A DNA stretch of 64,000 nt. Source: Candidatus Bathyarchaeota archaeon (GTDB taxonomy: Archaea > Thermoproteota > Bathyarchaeia > Bathyarchaeales > WUQV01). Shown here piece by piece: positions 1 to 9,650 of this stretch (positions are counted from its first letter, which is position 1; each line of letters starts with the position of its first letter). The stretch lies in assembly GCA_021158125.1 (NCBI GenBank), contig JAGGVF010000019.1:20204-84203 (forward strand), in the 5' to 3' direction. A model generated the notes under the pieces. It worked only from the letters and a program-made list of their open reading frames with translations. It did not search any database and was not told the origin of the DNA. A program made the translations under genes and the position numbers.

Positions 1-1
1 G

Positions 2-568
2 GTCATAAAAAGAATTAAAGGAAAAGCTATAGGCGAAATTGTTTCTGCAACTGCCAGAAGAGTCTCTCAGTGGCCAGAAAGGATAGGCGACGTAGGAGTT
101 GTAAAAGACTATGCAATTCACGACATAGATTTGATGCGACACATTTTCAACGAAGATCCGAAGACTGTTTTTGCGAAAGCCGGGAAACTTCGGCATACAC
201 GATTTGAGGATTATGCCCAAATAATGCTTACTTTCAGCCAAGGCAAGACAGCGTTCATAGAGACTAATTGGCTAACTCCATATAAGGTAAGAAAGTTGAT
301 ATTAACTGGAAGTAAGGGAATAATGACCCTCGACTATCTAACACAAGAAATCACTATAGAAACTGAGAAAGAAACTTTCATTCCACGCTTTAAATGGGAA
401 GAACCCTTAAAAAGGGAGCTTAATCACTTTATAGAATGCGTCTTAAAAAATAAGAAACCAGTAGTACACGGTTTAGACGGCTTAAAAGCATTAATAATAT
501 GTGAGGCAGCCCTAAAATCGGCGGTTAAAGGAAAATCAATAAACATAGAGAAAATGTTGGACATGTAG
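2..568 (+). CDS. Gfo/Idh/MocA family oxidoreductase, C-terminal part (5' truncated)
   Basis: The reading frame is open from the window edge and the visible 188 residues match the C-terminal substrate-binding half of Gfo/Idh/MocA NAD(P)-dependent dehydrogenases. The motif IHDID followed by an LMR helix is the family's catalytic segment, and the following beta-sheet part (FEDYAQIMLTF, AFIETNWLTPYK, MTLDYL) is typical. The first ATG at 131 is internal, not a start. The nucleotide-binding N-terminal domain lies outside the window. The substrate is probably a sugar or nucleotide sugar (inference), which would fit the UDP-GlcNAc epimerase nearby. Confidence 0.85.
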   Translation, partial: VIKRIKGKAIGEIVSATARRVSQWPERIGDVGVVKDYAIHDIDLMRHIFNEDPKTVFAKAGKLRHTRFEDYAQIMLTFSQGKTAFIETNWLTPYKVRKLILTGSKGIMTLDYLTQEITIETEKETFIPRFKWEEPLKRELNHFIECVLKNKKPVVHGLDGLKALIICEAALKSAVKGKSINIEKMLDM

Positions 569-727
569 TGTTGCGATAAGGTTAATTGTGACTTTTACCC
601 TTTTACAAACTTGCCGGATGAAGAAAAGGCATTAGCTTGAAGCGATGAAATGTCAGAGTTACGCTGACGGCAAACCCTTATTTCTAAATAAACTTCAATT
701 TTGGTCAAAAAGGAGCAATAAGCTACA

Positions 728-2128
728 ATGGTACAAGGCGTCTATTGGTGTCTAAACTGCAACTCACCTTTACTTAGCAGAAAATGCGACAAATGCGAAA
801 GTGAAGGTAAATTTATTGCTTTATCTAGGGCTGCTGATGTCAGGCCAGCCTTCGAAAACGACGTGGAACTGATTAAAGGGTTAATAATCAACTGGTGTAA
901 AAGTTCTTCCCTTTCTGTTTTAGATTTAAAGAATAGGATCATTTTACTGAATAGATTACCCTACTTGGACAAAGCCTATGAAGTTGTTTTTAACGGAGAA
1001 ATTTTTGCCCACATTTTTTTCGACTTGTATTCTCTAAAATGGAAAATTAAACCTTTCAAGCCCCTACTGCAACTTTTACGGCAGTTCGGAATAGATTACC
1101 CTCTTGCAATTTTAAATAAAGAACAAATTGAGCGGGGCGACCTACTCAGTAGTGAAGATTTGAAAAAATCGAATTTTAATGAAAATGATGAATACATCTG
1201 TTTATGTTCAAAAAATCATGAAATACTCGGATTAGGACAAAATATCAATGGAAAACTACTTGTTTTGAGAGTTTGGAAGAAATCAAATAACGACGTTAAC
1301 CTTGAAAGAAGAACTGACTGGAAAAATGTTTTAGAAGCGAATAAATGGCAAATTGAGACTTTAAGGTCTAAAGCCTGTAAATTCCTCAGTAAATGCTCAA
1401 CAAGGTTTAGAAGAAAGCCCATAATATCATATTCCGGAGGAAAAGACAGCCTAGCATGTTTACTAATTTCAATGGAAGCCGGAGTAGGGGCTGAAATGCT
1501 TTTCGTAGACACATGCCTAGAGATGCCCGAAACCATTCAAAATGTAAACAAAGTTATCGAAAGATTCCAGCTGAAAGCTCATGTAGTAAAAGCTAACTTA
1601 GAGAAGTTTTGGGAAAAATTTAACTTGATTGGGCCTCCAGCCAGAGACTTTAGATGGTGTAGCCGAACATGTAAGCTTGAGCCCACCAACAGGGCATTAA
1701 CAGAATTGGGCAGTACTCTATGCATAGTTGGACAGAGAAGGGCGGAATCCTTCAAAAGAGCTTCTTCACCAAATATTTGGAAAAACCCTCATGTACGAGA
1801 TAGCATAAGTGTAACGCCTATTTCTAACTGGAAAGCTTTGCATATTTGGCTATACGTAATGGAGAAGAAAGCTGAAAATTTGATGAACGAACTCTACTTT
1901 AAGGGTTTTGACCGAGTAGGCTGCTACATGTGCCCATCAGCAACCGTGGCGGACATGCAAAAAGTCAAATGTTGGCATCCCAAACTTTGGGAAGGATGGG
2001 AAAATGCCCTAAAAGAATGGAAGAAAAAACAAGGTTTAGATGATAACTGGCTCAAGTATGCTCTATGGAGATGGCGAAAGAGAATTCCTAAAGGCATTAA
2101 AAACTTTTTAAGAAAGACGCTGAACTAG
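728..2128 (+). CDS. PAPS-reductase-like PP-loop protein with N-terminal zinc ribbon
   Basis: A 466-residue protein of the phosphoadenosine-phosphosulfate reductase (CysH-like) ATP-pyrophosphatase family. An N-terminal CxxC...CxxC ribbon lies at residues 8-23, a less conserved middle region may be a PUA-like domain, and the PP-loop SGGKDS lies near residues 236-241. C-terminal cysteines (WCSRTC and GCYMC) could bind zinc or an Fe-S cluster. Archaeal members of this architecture are mostly uncharacterised. A true PAPS reductase role is uncertain because no sulfite reductase or ATP sulfurylase is present, although a CysC kinase lies 1.2 kb away. It converges on wecB with a 4-bp overlap. Confidence 0.8.
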   Translation: MVQGVYWCLNCNSPLLSRKCDKCESEGKFIALSRAADVRPAFENDVELIKGLIINWCKSSSLSVLDLKNRIILLNRLPYLDKAYEVVFNGEIFAHIFFDLYSLKWKIKPFKPLLQLLRQFGIDYPLAILNKEQIERGDLLSSEDLKKSNFNENDEYICLCSKNHEILGLGQNINGKLLVLRVWKKSNNDVNLERRTDWKNVLEANKWQIETLRSKACKFLSKCSTRFRRKPIISYSGGKDSLACLLISMEAGVGAEMLFVDTCLEMPETIQNVNKVIERFQLKAHVVKANLEKFWEKFNLIGPPARDFRWCSRTCKLEPTNRALTELGSTLCIVGQRRAESFKRASSPNIWKNPHVRDSISVTPISNWKALHIWLYVMEKKAENLMNELYFKGFDRVGCYMCPSATVADMQKVKCWHPKLWEGWENALKEWKKKQGLDDNWLKYALWRWRKRIPKGIKNFLRKTLN

Positions 2129-3219
2129 AATAAAACTTCTTTCTCGATGATATTTACTATTTTTTCTGCTGCTTTTCCATCTCCGAAAGGCGACTCATAT
2201 GGAAGAGAACTTTCCTTTTTGTTCAATGTTTCCCGCATAGCTGACAAGATTCTGCTTTTTTCCGTGCCCACAACCTTTGCGAAACCTGCTTTAACTGCTT
2301 CTGGACGTTCCGTAGACATTCTGGTTACGATTACGTGCTTTCTTATGGGTGGAGCAGTTGCCTCTTCTTGAATTCCTCCAGAATCTGTTACTATGAATTG
2401 GCAATTTTTCATTAAGATTAGAAAGTCAAAATATCCTAGCGGAGGCATAACCTGAACGTTCCTTGATTTTTTAAGTTTCTTCCAAAGGCCGTTTTGGATT
2501 AGCCTTTTTTTAGTTCTTGGATGAACTGGATAAACCACTGGGATTGGTGCTTCGACGTAAGCTTCAACAAGATTTTTAAGCACTACCGGATTGTCGACGT
2601 TCTCCGCTCTGTGAGCTGTTACAAGTGCGAAGTGTTCGAAACGTATTTCATTCATTATTTGAGAATTCTTTTCAGCTAGCCTTAAATGTTCAAAAACAGC
2701 GTCTATAACTGTGTTTCCGGTAATGTAAACTTTGCCCCAGACATTTTCTGATTTTAGATTTTCATATGCAACTTCTGTAGGTGCAAAAAGGTAGGAGGAA
2801 ATGTGGTCAACTATTCGCCTGTTATGTTCTTCAGGCATTCTTAAGTCGAAACTTCTGAGTCCCGCTTCAACATGGCCTACTGGAACCTTCTGCTTTAAGG
2901 AAGCTATCGCCGAAGCCAAAACGCTATTCGTATCTCCTTCAACAAGAACTATTTCAGGCTCATTCTCCTTTATTGTATGTTCAAGAAAACACATTATCCT
3001 CCCAGTTTGAACTCCCGGAGAACTAACCTTAACTTTATAACTGCATTCAGGTTGAGGTAAGCCAAGTTCATGAATGAACTTTTGAGACATGAAGTAATCG
3101 TAGTGTTGGCCACAGTGAACTAGGATGAAGGAAGCTGAGTTTTTCTCTAAAATCCTAATTATGGGAGCCATCTTTATTATTTCCGGCCTAGTACCTACTA
3201 CCACCATAAGTTGGCTCAT
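2125..3219 (-). CDS. wecB: UDP-N-acetylglucosamine 2-epimerase (non-hydrolysing)
   Basis: A 364-residue full-length WecB-family enzyme that interconverts UDP-GlcNAc and UDP-ManNAc for surface polysaccharide or N-glycan precursors. It starts with the family signature VVGTRPEIIKMAPI, followed by HCGQHYDY, GDTNS, GHVEAGLRS and MPEEHNRRIVDHIS. The C-terminal UDP-binding segment TDSGGIQEEA is intact, followed by TERPEAVKAG. It is the last gene of a minus-strand group with the APH-type kinase and cysC, 69 bp downstream of cysC. Confidence 0.95.
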   Translation of the reverse strand: MSQLMVVVGTRPEIIKMAPIIRILEKNSASFILVHCGQHYDYFMSQKFIHELGLPQPECSYKVKVSSPGVQTGRIMCFLEHTIKENEPEIVLVEGDTNSVLASAIASLKQKVPVGHVEAGLRSFDLRMPEEHNRRIVDHISSYLFAPTEVAYENLKSENVWGKVYITGNTVIDAVFEHLRLAEKNSQIMNEIRFEHFALVTAHRAENVDNPVVLKNLVEAYVEAPIPVVYPVHPRTKKRLIQNGLWKKLKKSRNVQVMPPLGYFDFLILMKNCQFIVTDSGGIQEEATAPPIRKHVIVTRMSTERPEAVKAGFAKVVGTEKSRILSAMRETLNKKESSLPYESPFGDGKAAEKIVNIIEKEVLF

Positions 3220-3288
3220 TACATATCGAAGATTGTTCTAGAGGATTTTTATATTAAAGAATATTGCAATATCCGAATCGAATTCAGA

Positions 3289-3846
3289 TTATAATTTCAT
3301 AAAATTCTCTTCAACATAGTCAAAAATCATTTGAGCACAGCCAAGCGGATCAAGCTTTTCAGAATCAACAACGATTTCCGGATTCAACGGCTCTTCATAT
3401 GGAACCCCTAAGCCGGGAACAGTACGGCTTTTCCCCTCTAAACCCTTCTTGTAAATATCCTTCGGAGCATATTCGTCTACACGTTTTGTTTCACGTTTCA
3501 TGCATACTTCAAGTGGGCATTTAACGTAGACTTCTGCAAACTTTCGAATTTCCTCCCTTGCAAGATCGCGGAACCTTCGGCGGTTTCCAGTGGCATCAAT
3601 TATGACGTTTGTTCCGTTTTCCGTTAAAAGTTTAGAGGTGAAAACTATTGCTCTGTACACGAGTTCTCTTTCTTCTTCTGTGTATTTCGGATTTGGAGTG
3701 ACGAGCTTTCTCATGGCATCTGAGGAAACTATTTGTACACAGATTCCATGCTTCCTAAGGATTTTCTTCAGTTCTTTGGCTATTGTAGTCTTTCCGCTTC
3801 CTGGGAGTCCCGTTAACCAGATGCACCATCCGCGTTTAACCGTCAA
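3289..3846 (-). CDS. cysC: Adenylylsulfate kinase (APS kinase) family protein
   Basis: A 185-residue CysC-type P-loop kinase that phosphorylates adenosine 5'-phosphosulfate at the 3' position to give PAPS. Walker A is GLPGSGKTT near residues 13-21. Other family landmarks are IDATGNRRRFRD, YVKCPLEVCMKR and EGKSRTVPGLGVPYEEP. It starts 15 bp after the stop of the upstream APH-type kinase, so the two are probably co-transcribed. No sulfate adenylyltransferase is visible here, so sulfate activation cannot be completed from this window alone. Confidence 0.9.
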   Translation of the reverse strand: MTVKRGWCIWLTGLPGSGKTTIAKELKKILRKHGICVQIVSSDAMRKLVTPNPKYTEEERELVYRAIVFTSKLLTENGTNVIIDATGNRRRFRDLAREEIRKFAEVYVKCPLEVCMKRETKRVDEYAPKDIYKKGLEGKSRTVPGLGVPYEEPLNPEIVVDSEKLDPLGCAQMIFDYVEENFMKL

Positions 3847-3861
3847 TTTTGCTTCCAGCCT

Positions 3862-4962
3862 CTATTCTTCTAGGTAGGAGTTTACAGCGTCTATGTCGAA
3901 GTTTTCAGTTGAAAGTACATTCTTTATGAAGTTGAAAAGTTTAACTCTGATTTCTGTTTTTAGGCTTGGATACCATATTGGCGAGGCTACAACAAGGGCT
4001 CTCCAGGCGTAGAATGGCTGTATCACACTAAATATTTCTTCATCTTGGGTTTTGCTGATATAATGGCTCCAGAAGTATTCGAAGAGTGACTTAAACGGGC
4101 CTTCGAGTCGTCCGTACGTTTGGAGCGAGTAGAAAATGTAGTTTATAGTCATTGCGCTAACGTCGTCGGCTGGTTCGCCCCATTCTCCTCTGCTTCTATC
4201 TAAGACTGTAAAGTCTGTTCCTTTACGGAACATAATGTTCCATGGGTGAAAATCTCCGTGAACCTGTGAAAGTCTATGGGTTTTCTTCTTTAGTTTCCAA
4301 CGCCACTCTACACATTTCTTTTCTATACTGCACAGACAGTTTTCATCTACATATTCAAGTCCTGGAGGATAATTGTCGATTAGACCCATTATGCATTCTC
4401 CATGTCCCAAAAGCTCCCTTATTCTGCGAATGTAAAGTGTCGGCTCATCCCTTTTTACGGAGTGAATTTTGGCTAAGTAATCTGCAAGTGCTTCGCATCT
4501 GTCTAAATCTAGTTCGGAAATTTCCTTATATTCCTTTATTTCATCTAAGTCAACGTGGTATAGTCTTCCTTCGACAGCCTCTGTTAATATGAAGAATTCT
4601 TTGCAGTTTCCAAGCGACTTTAACTCGCCATCTTCTGTAAAGGCTCCAACGTCTATTGATTTAACATGTTTAGGTAGCTTATTGAAGGTTGAATGTTGCC
4701 AAAGCAGTATTTTGGCTCTATCAGAGAAATGTTCATGACCGAAGCTACTAGGTTTAACTGTTTCTAAAACAACTTTCTCCAATTTTTCTCCGAGTTTAAA
4801 TTCGATTAGATAAGGTTTTCCATATCCAAAGCCTTTCAGCTTCTTTTCTGATTTTTCTCCCCCAATTTCTCTAACACTAATTAATTTGACCTTCTTTCTG
4901 TAGACAGAACTTAGATAACTCTCTATTTTTTCCCTTGAAATGGCGGCTATTTCCTCTTTCAT
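3862..4962 (-). CDS. APH-type phosphotransferase
   Basis: A 366-residue aminoglycoside phosphotransferase/choline-kinase-fold protein. The Brenner-like catalytic motif QVHGDFHPWNIMF lies near residue 235, and the metal-binding position in VLDRSRGEWGEPADD near residue 253 carries D then R rather than the usual DFE/DWE. The physiological substrate is unknown; archaeal members phosphorylate small hydroxylated metabolites rather than antibiotics. It is the first gene of the minus-strand group with cysC and wecB and is divergent from ABCE1. Confidence 0.8.
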   Translation of the reverse strand: MKEEIAAISREKIESYLSSVYRKKVKLISVREIGGEKSEKKLKGFGYGKPYLIEFKLGEKLEKVVLETVKPSSFGHEHFSDRAKILLWQHSTFNKLPKHVKSIDVGAFTEDGELKSLGNCKEFFILTEAVEGRLYHVDLDEIKEYKEISELDLDRCEALADYLAKIHSVKRDEPTLYIRRIRELLGHGECIMGLIDNYPPGLEYVDENCLCSIEKKCVEWRWKLKKKTHRLSQVHGDFHPWNIMFRKGTDFTVLDRSRGEWGEPADDVSAMTINYIFYSLQTYGRLEGPFKSLFEYFWSHYISKTQDEEIFSVIQPFYAWRALVVASPIWYPSLKTEIRVKLFNFIKNVLSTENFDIDAVNSYLEE

Positions 4963-5115
4963 ATTTTTCCCTTCATTTAGTTTGTTATGTTGCCATATTC
5001 AGCCTTTCTCTTATTGGTTTTGCTGGTTATTTCAGCTTCTTTTTTATGCATTTATTTTTGAAATATGTATGTGGCTGGATGTGCGAATTACGGATTCATA
5101 AGATATCAAGCAGCA

Positions 5116-5124
5116 CTTATAAAT
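5116..5124 (+). promoter_or_regulatory. TATA box of the ABCE1 gene
   Basis: CTTATAAAT in the 226-bp divergent spacer between the APH-type kinase and ABCE1. It would place transcription start near 5143, giving a leader of about 45 nt. It is a prediction from the archaeal TATA consensus and the spacing. Confidence 0.45.
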
Positions 5125-5188
5125 TTCAATTAGTGAAGGTTTAAAGGTATCAAGCAAAGCTTGCATTGTTCCGGTAAAGTGATAAAAC

Positions 5189-6973
5189 ATGGTCAGAGTT
5201 GCGGTGTTGGATAGGGATAAGTGCAAACCCAAGCATTGCGGTAAACTATGTTACCGCTTTTGCCCGATGGTAAGGAGTAAGGTTGAAGCTATAAAATTTG
5301 AAGATGAATACCCAGTAATTGTTGAGTCTCTTTGTGTTGGATGCGGAATATGCGTTAAAAAATGCCCCTTCGAAGCATTACACATAGTGAATCTTCCAGA
5401 CGAACTTGAAAAAGAATGCACCCACAGATTTGGCTTGAACACATTTAAACTGTTCAGATTACCAGTTCCCTCGCAAGGAGTAGTCTTAGGTTTAATAGGA
5501 CAAAACGGAATAGGCAAAACAACAGCCCTTAAAATCCTTTCTGGAGAAATAAAGCTTAACCTAGGCAATTTTGAGAACCCTCCTGACTGGCCTGAAATAA
5601 TAACCCATTTCAGAGGCTCAACCCTTCAAGAATACTTTCAAAAAATGAGTGAGGGAAAACTGAGGGTTGTGCATAAACCGCAGTATGTGGACAAGATTCC
5701 AAAGGTTGTATCTGGAAAAGTCGACGAACTACTGGAAAAGGTCGACGAAAGAGACAAGTTTAAAGAGGTAATTAAACAGTTGGAGCTTGAATCAATCCTT
5801 GATAGGACGCTTAATGTCTTAAGCGGCGGAGAACTGCAAAGAGTCGCCATAGCTGCAACTATCTGCAGAGAAGCCGACGTGTATCTTTTTGATGAACCTT
5901 CCAGCTATTTAGATGTTAAACAGCGACTGGAAGCTGCAAAAGCCATTAGAAAACTGGTGGAAGACGAAAAAATAGTTATAGTCGCTGAACACGACTTAGC
6001 TGTTTTGGATTATCTTTCAGACCAAATATGCATTTTTTATGGGAGCCCCGGCGTCTACGGTATAGTTTCTCATGTGCACGGAGTAAGGGAAGGAATAAAC
6101 ATTTACTTGCAAGGCTACATAGCAGACGAAAATATCCGATTTAGAAGAGAACCAATAATATTTCACGTAAAACCTCCAACTACAAGCTGGGAATCAGGCG
6201 AAAAACTGCTGGAATGGAATCAAATGAAAAAATCCTATGAAGGTTTTACCCTTGAAGTTGAGCAGGGAGAAGTCTGGAGAGGAGAAGTAATAGGGATTCT
6301 AGGGGCAAATGGAATAGGGAAAACAACTTTTGTGAAACTTCTCGCTGGAATAGAAGAACCAGACGAAGGCGAAGCCGTAAAAGAGGAAGGAATAACCATA
6401 AGCTATAAGCCTCAGTACATTTCCGCCGAATACGAGGGAACAGTTGAAGAACTTCTACGGGACATAGCCAAAAAAGAGTTCACCTCAAGCTGGTATAAAA
6501 CCGAAATTATACAGCCGCTAACGCTTAAACCGCTTATGGAACGAAACCTCTCCGAACTAAGCGGCGGAGAACTTCAAAGAGTCGCCATAGCCGCATGTCT
6601 TTCACGTGAAGCCCAACTTTACCTGCTTGATGAACCAAGCGCTTATTTAGACATAGAAGAAAGGCTTGCAATGGCAAGAACCATACGGCGAATAGTTGAA
6701 AACAGAAATGCGGCGGCATTCGTAGTTGAACATGATATTGTAGCCCAAGATTTCATAGCCGACCGCTTGATGGTGTTCACCGGAAAACCTGGAATTCAAG
6801 GCCTTGCAAGGAAGCCCACAAACCTGAGAGACGGAATGAACATGTTCTTAAAGGAAATGCAAGTAACGTTCAGAAGAGATCCAACAACGAAGCGGCCGAG
6901 GGTAAACAAGGAAGGCTCAAAACTTGATAGGCATCAAAAGGCAATAGGAGAATACTATTACATTTCTACTTAA
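5189..6973 (+). CDS. Ribosome recycling ATPase ABCE1 / Rli1
   Basis: A 594-residue full-length ABCE1, which splits 70S ribosomes after termination and during recycling. The N-terminal domain carries two [4Fe-4S] cysteine sets (CKPKHCGKLCYRFCP and CVGCGICVKKCP). Two ABC ATPase halves follow, with Walker A GQNGIGKTT near residue 105 and GANGIGKTT near residue 375. There are two LSGGELQR signatures, and the Walker B regions are YLFDEPSSYLD and YLLDEPSAYLD. ATG at 5189 is the natural start because the first cluster begins 11 residues later. Confidence 0.97.
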   Translation: MVRVAVLDRDKCKPKHCGKLCYRFCPMVRSKVEAIKFEDEYPVIVESLCVGCGICVKKCPFEALHIVNLPDELEKECTHRFGLNTFKLFRLPVPSQGVVLGLIGQNGIGKTTALKILSGEIKLNLGNFENPPDWPEIITHFRGSTLQEYFQKMSEGKLRVVHKPQYVDKIPKVVSGKVDELLEKVDERDKFKEVIKQLELESILDRTLNVLSGGELQRVAIAATICREADVYLFDEPSSYLDVKQRLEAAKAIRKLVEDEKIVIVAEHDLAVLDYLSDQICIFYGSPGVYGIVSHVHGVREGINIYLQGYIADENIRFRREPIIFHVKPPTTSWESGEKLLEWNQMKKSYEGFTLEVEQGEVWRGEVIGILGANGIGKTTFVKLLAGIEEPDEGEAVKEEGITISYKPQYISAEYEGTVEELLRDIAKKEFTSSWYKTEIIQPLTLKPLMERNLSELSGGELQRVAIAACLSREAQLYLLDEPSAYLDIEERLAMARTIRRIVENRNAAAFVVEHDIVAQDFIADRLMVFTGKPGIQGLARKPTNLRDGMNMFLKEMQVTFRRDPTTKRPRVNKEGSKLDRHQKAIGEYYYIST

Positions 6974-6984
6974 AAAGCAAGGTT

Positions 6985-7338
6985 CTATCTAAATCTTTCA
7001 GTTTCCGCATATCTTCTTATGATTTCTACTGCATTCGCTAATCCTATTCCTTCTTCAACTATTTCTATTTCAAATTCTTGTCGAAGTTTTTGGATGCATA
7101 ACTTCTCTATTATTTTGGCTCCTTCGCCAAAAATTGAACGTAAAGCTTTAGAGAGAGTTTCTATGCGCACTGGAATATCCTCTTTCTTCAAATTAAAGTT
7201 GTGTTTAAGATAGAAATACAGGGCATCTGCGACGCTTGGGCCTAATTCTTTAAAAGCTGCATCTATACATGTAGAAATTCGTTTTGTAATCGCACGGTTT
7301 TTTAGAATATTCTTTTGGAAGAGCGGATTATCTTTCAT
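6985..7338 (-). CDS. NitrOD5-like domain protein
   Basis: A 117-residue helical protein with the pattern GPSVADALYFYL, FNLKKEDIPVR and IFGEGAKIIEKLCIQKL. This resembles the Nitrosopumilus output domain 5 (NitrOD5) found alone or at the end of archaeal signalling proteins. No catalytic residues are evident. It converges on ABCE1 with an 11-bp gap. Function is unknown; assignment rests on recalled family patterns. Confidence 0.6.
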   Translation of the reverse strand: MKDNPLFQKNILKNRAITKRISTCIDAAFKELGPSVADALYFYLKHNFNLKKEDIPVRIETLSKALRSIFGEGAKIIEKLCIQKLRQEFEIEIVEEGIGLANAVEIIRRYAETERFR

Positions 7339-7563
7339 GGATATCCGCTCTCGATGTGTAGTTACTTAAGGTACCTACATCTATTAGTAAATCTTACGAC
7401 GTCATATTTAACTCTTCTGTCCTTCTATTCAAAATTTAAATGAAAACAACTGAAACAAGAAAGATTGCCAAAATATGTAGACAGCAATTATTTATCCATT
7501 AGCACCTCATATAGTAGTCTCTACAAAGGAGTACAATTCAATAGCCACGGTTGGTGTAGCATA

Positions 7564-8001
7564 ATGAAAGAAGGTTCCTTAACATCGGAGGATTTCAGTT
7601 TACTTGAGGCTGCATTGAAAGTCATGGAAAGGGCCTATGTAATTTGGGGCTTTAGAGTCGGTGCAGCTGTTCTAGCTGAAGATGGAAAAATCTACGAGGG
7701 ATGCAACATTGAAAGCCGAATTTCCGGACTTGGCATCTGCGCTGAAAGATGCGCAATAGACCACGCGGTTATTCACGGGAACAAGCGAATACTGAAGGTA
7801 GCCCTTGTCATCGAGGATGATAATGTTTTAAATGCCATGCCCTGCGGAGTTTGCCGTCAGTACATCCATGATTTTTCAGATGGAAAGGCGTTAATCATAA
7901 CTGCAAAGGCGAAAAACGGCGAGATAATTCGTGAAAGCATAAAAGTTAAACATATCAGCGAGTTGCTACCAAACCCGTTTTCAAGTAGAATTAAGCCCTA
8001 G
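7564..8001 (+). CDS. cdd: Cytidine deaminase
   Basis: Deaminates cytidine or deoxycytidine in pyrimidine salvage. The zinc site is complete: CAER (residues about 58-61) and PCGVCRQ (about 94-100). NIESRISGLGICAERCA is the typical substrate-binding stretch, although canonical enzymes read NVENASY. The frame is open upstream to 7465, but the extra 33 residues do not look like the family. ATG at 7564 gives 145 residues, close to the normal 130-140. Confidence 0.88.
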   Translation: MKEGSLTSEDFSLLEAALKVMERAYVIWGFRVGAAVLAEDGKIYEGCNIESRISGLGICAERCAIDHAVIHGNKRILKVALVIEDDNVLNAMPCGVCRQYIHDFSDGKALIITAKAKNGEIIRESIKVKHISELLPNPFSSRIKP

Positions 8002-8043
8002 CAGTAACTGTTTTTAATTTATAAGTTAACTCAATAGTGGTGA

Positions 8044-8739
<696 letters not shown>

Positions 8740-8754
8740 CCGGGATGAATAAAA

Positions 8755-9648
8755 TTGAAGATTCAACCAGAATGTGCAGTGTGCATAATTCACAGAGGAT
8801 ACCAACAAATCGCCGAAGCCACAAAAGATAAAGAACTTCAGTTTAAGGCATTAAGGGCGCTATTCAACTTTCTTTCAGAAAACTTCTGCGCAGAAGCCAC
8901 ACCGGCGTGGCTTGGAACACAAAGGGATAGAATAATAAAAAAGATTACTGGAAACCCCGATCCTTACGCGAAAAGGAAGAGATTAAGCAATGAAAAGGCC
9001 CTTGAAATGCTGCCAACAGCAGAATTATTGGTAAAAAACTCTAAGGATGAAATGGGAAAGTTTAGAAAAGCATGTTTATGTGCGATTGTAGGGAACATAA
9101 TGGAGTTTGACATTCCAGGCCACAAGTTTGAATACGCTGAACTTAAAGGTCTTTTTGAAAACGCTGAGAAAGACCTAGCAATAGACGAAATTGAAAGGAT
9201 ATACGAATTAGCCAAAAAATCCAGAAACCTCATGTACTTAACTGATAACGCCGGGGAAATAGCCTTTGACAAGCTTCTAGTCGGCGAACTAAAAAATCTC
9301 GGCTGTAGAGTTACAGTGGTTGTTAAAGGAGGCCCGGTGCTGAACGACGCAACTTTACCCGACGCTAAGCTTGTTGGAATCGACAAAATTGCCGATGCAG
9401 TTATAACTACTGGAGCCGATGCCGTAGGCCTTCAACCTAAAGAATGCTCCAAGGAATTCCTAGATGCATACTATGACGCCGACTTCATTATAGCCAAAGG
9501 AATGGGGTATGCGGAAACCCTAACCGAACTAGAGTTAAAGGTTCCGCATGCACTGCTGTTCAGAACAAAATGCAACCCAGTTGCAAGATACTTCAACGTG
9601 GAAAGAAACAAAAATGTTGCAATAATACTTCCAAGAAATAGGTTTTAA
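8755..9648 (+). CDS. DUF89 / ARMT1-like damage-control phosphatase
   Basis: A 297-residue protein of the DUF89 family, metal-dependent phosphatases thought to clear harmful phosphorylated sugars and cofactors. Family features include the N-terminal PECAVCIIHRGYQ, the central TDNAGEIAFDKLL (metal-binding Asp and Asn) and VKGGPVLNDATLPDA. The C-terminal DFIIAKGMGYAETL is also conserved. TTG at 8755 is the start, 15 bp after tpiA. A role in repairing side products of the adjoining glycolytic and glycogen enzymes is inference from context. Confidence 0.88.
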   Translation: MKIQPECAVCIIHRGYQQIAEATKDKELQFKALRALFNFLSENFCAEATPAWLGTQRDRIIKKITGNPDPYAKRKRLSNEKALEMLPTAELLVKNSKDEMGKFRKACLCAIVGNIMEFDIPGHKFEYAELKGLFENAEKDLAIDEIERIYELAKKSRNLMYLTDNAGEIAFDKLLVGELKNLGCRVTVVVKGGPVLNDATLPDAKLVGIDKIADAVITTGADAVGLQPKECSKEFLDAYYDADFIIAKGMGYAETLTELELKVPHALLFRTKCNPVARYFNVERNKNVAIILPRNRF

Positions 9649-9650
9649 AT

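Noticed and set aside
3862..4962. Aminoglycoside resistance gene
   Set aside because: The APH fold is shared by many metabolic kinases and the archaeal context gives no support for antibiotic resistance.
7465..7563. N-terminal extension of cytidine deaminase
   Set aside because: The extra 33 residues are Ser/Tyr-rich and absent from the family, so ATG 7564 is preferred.
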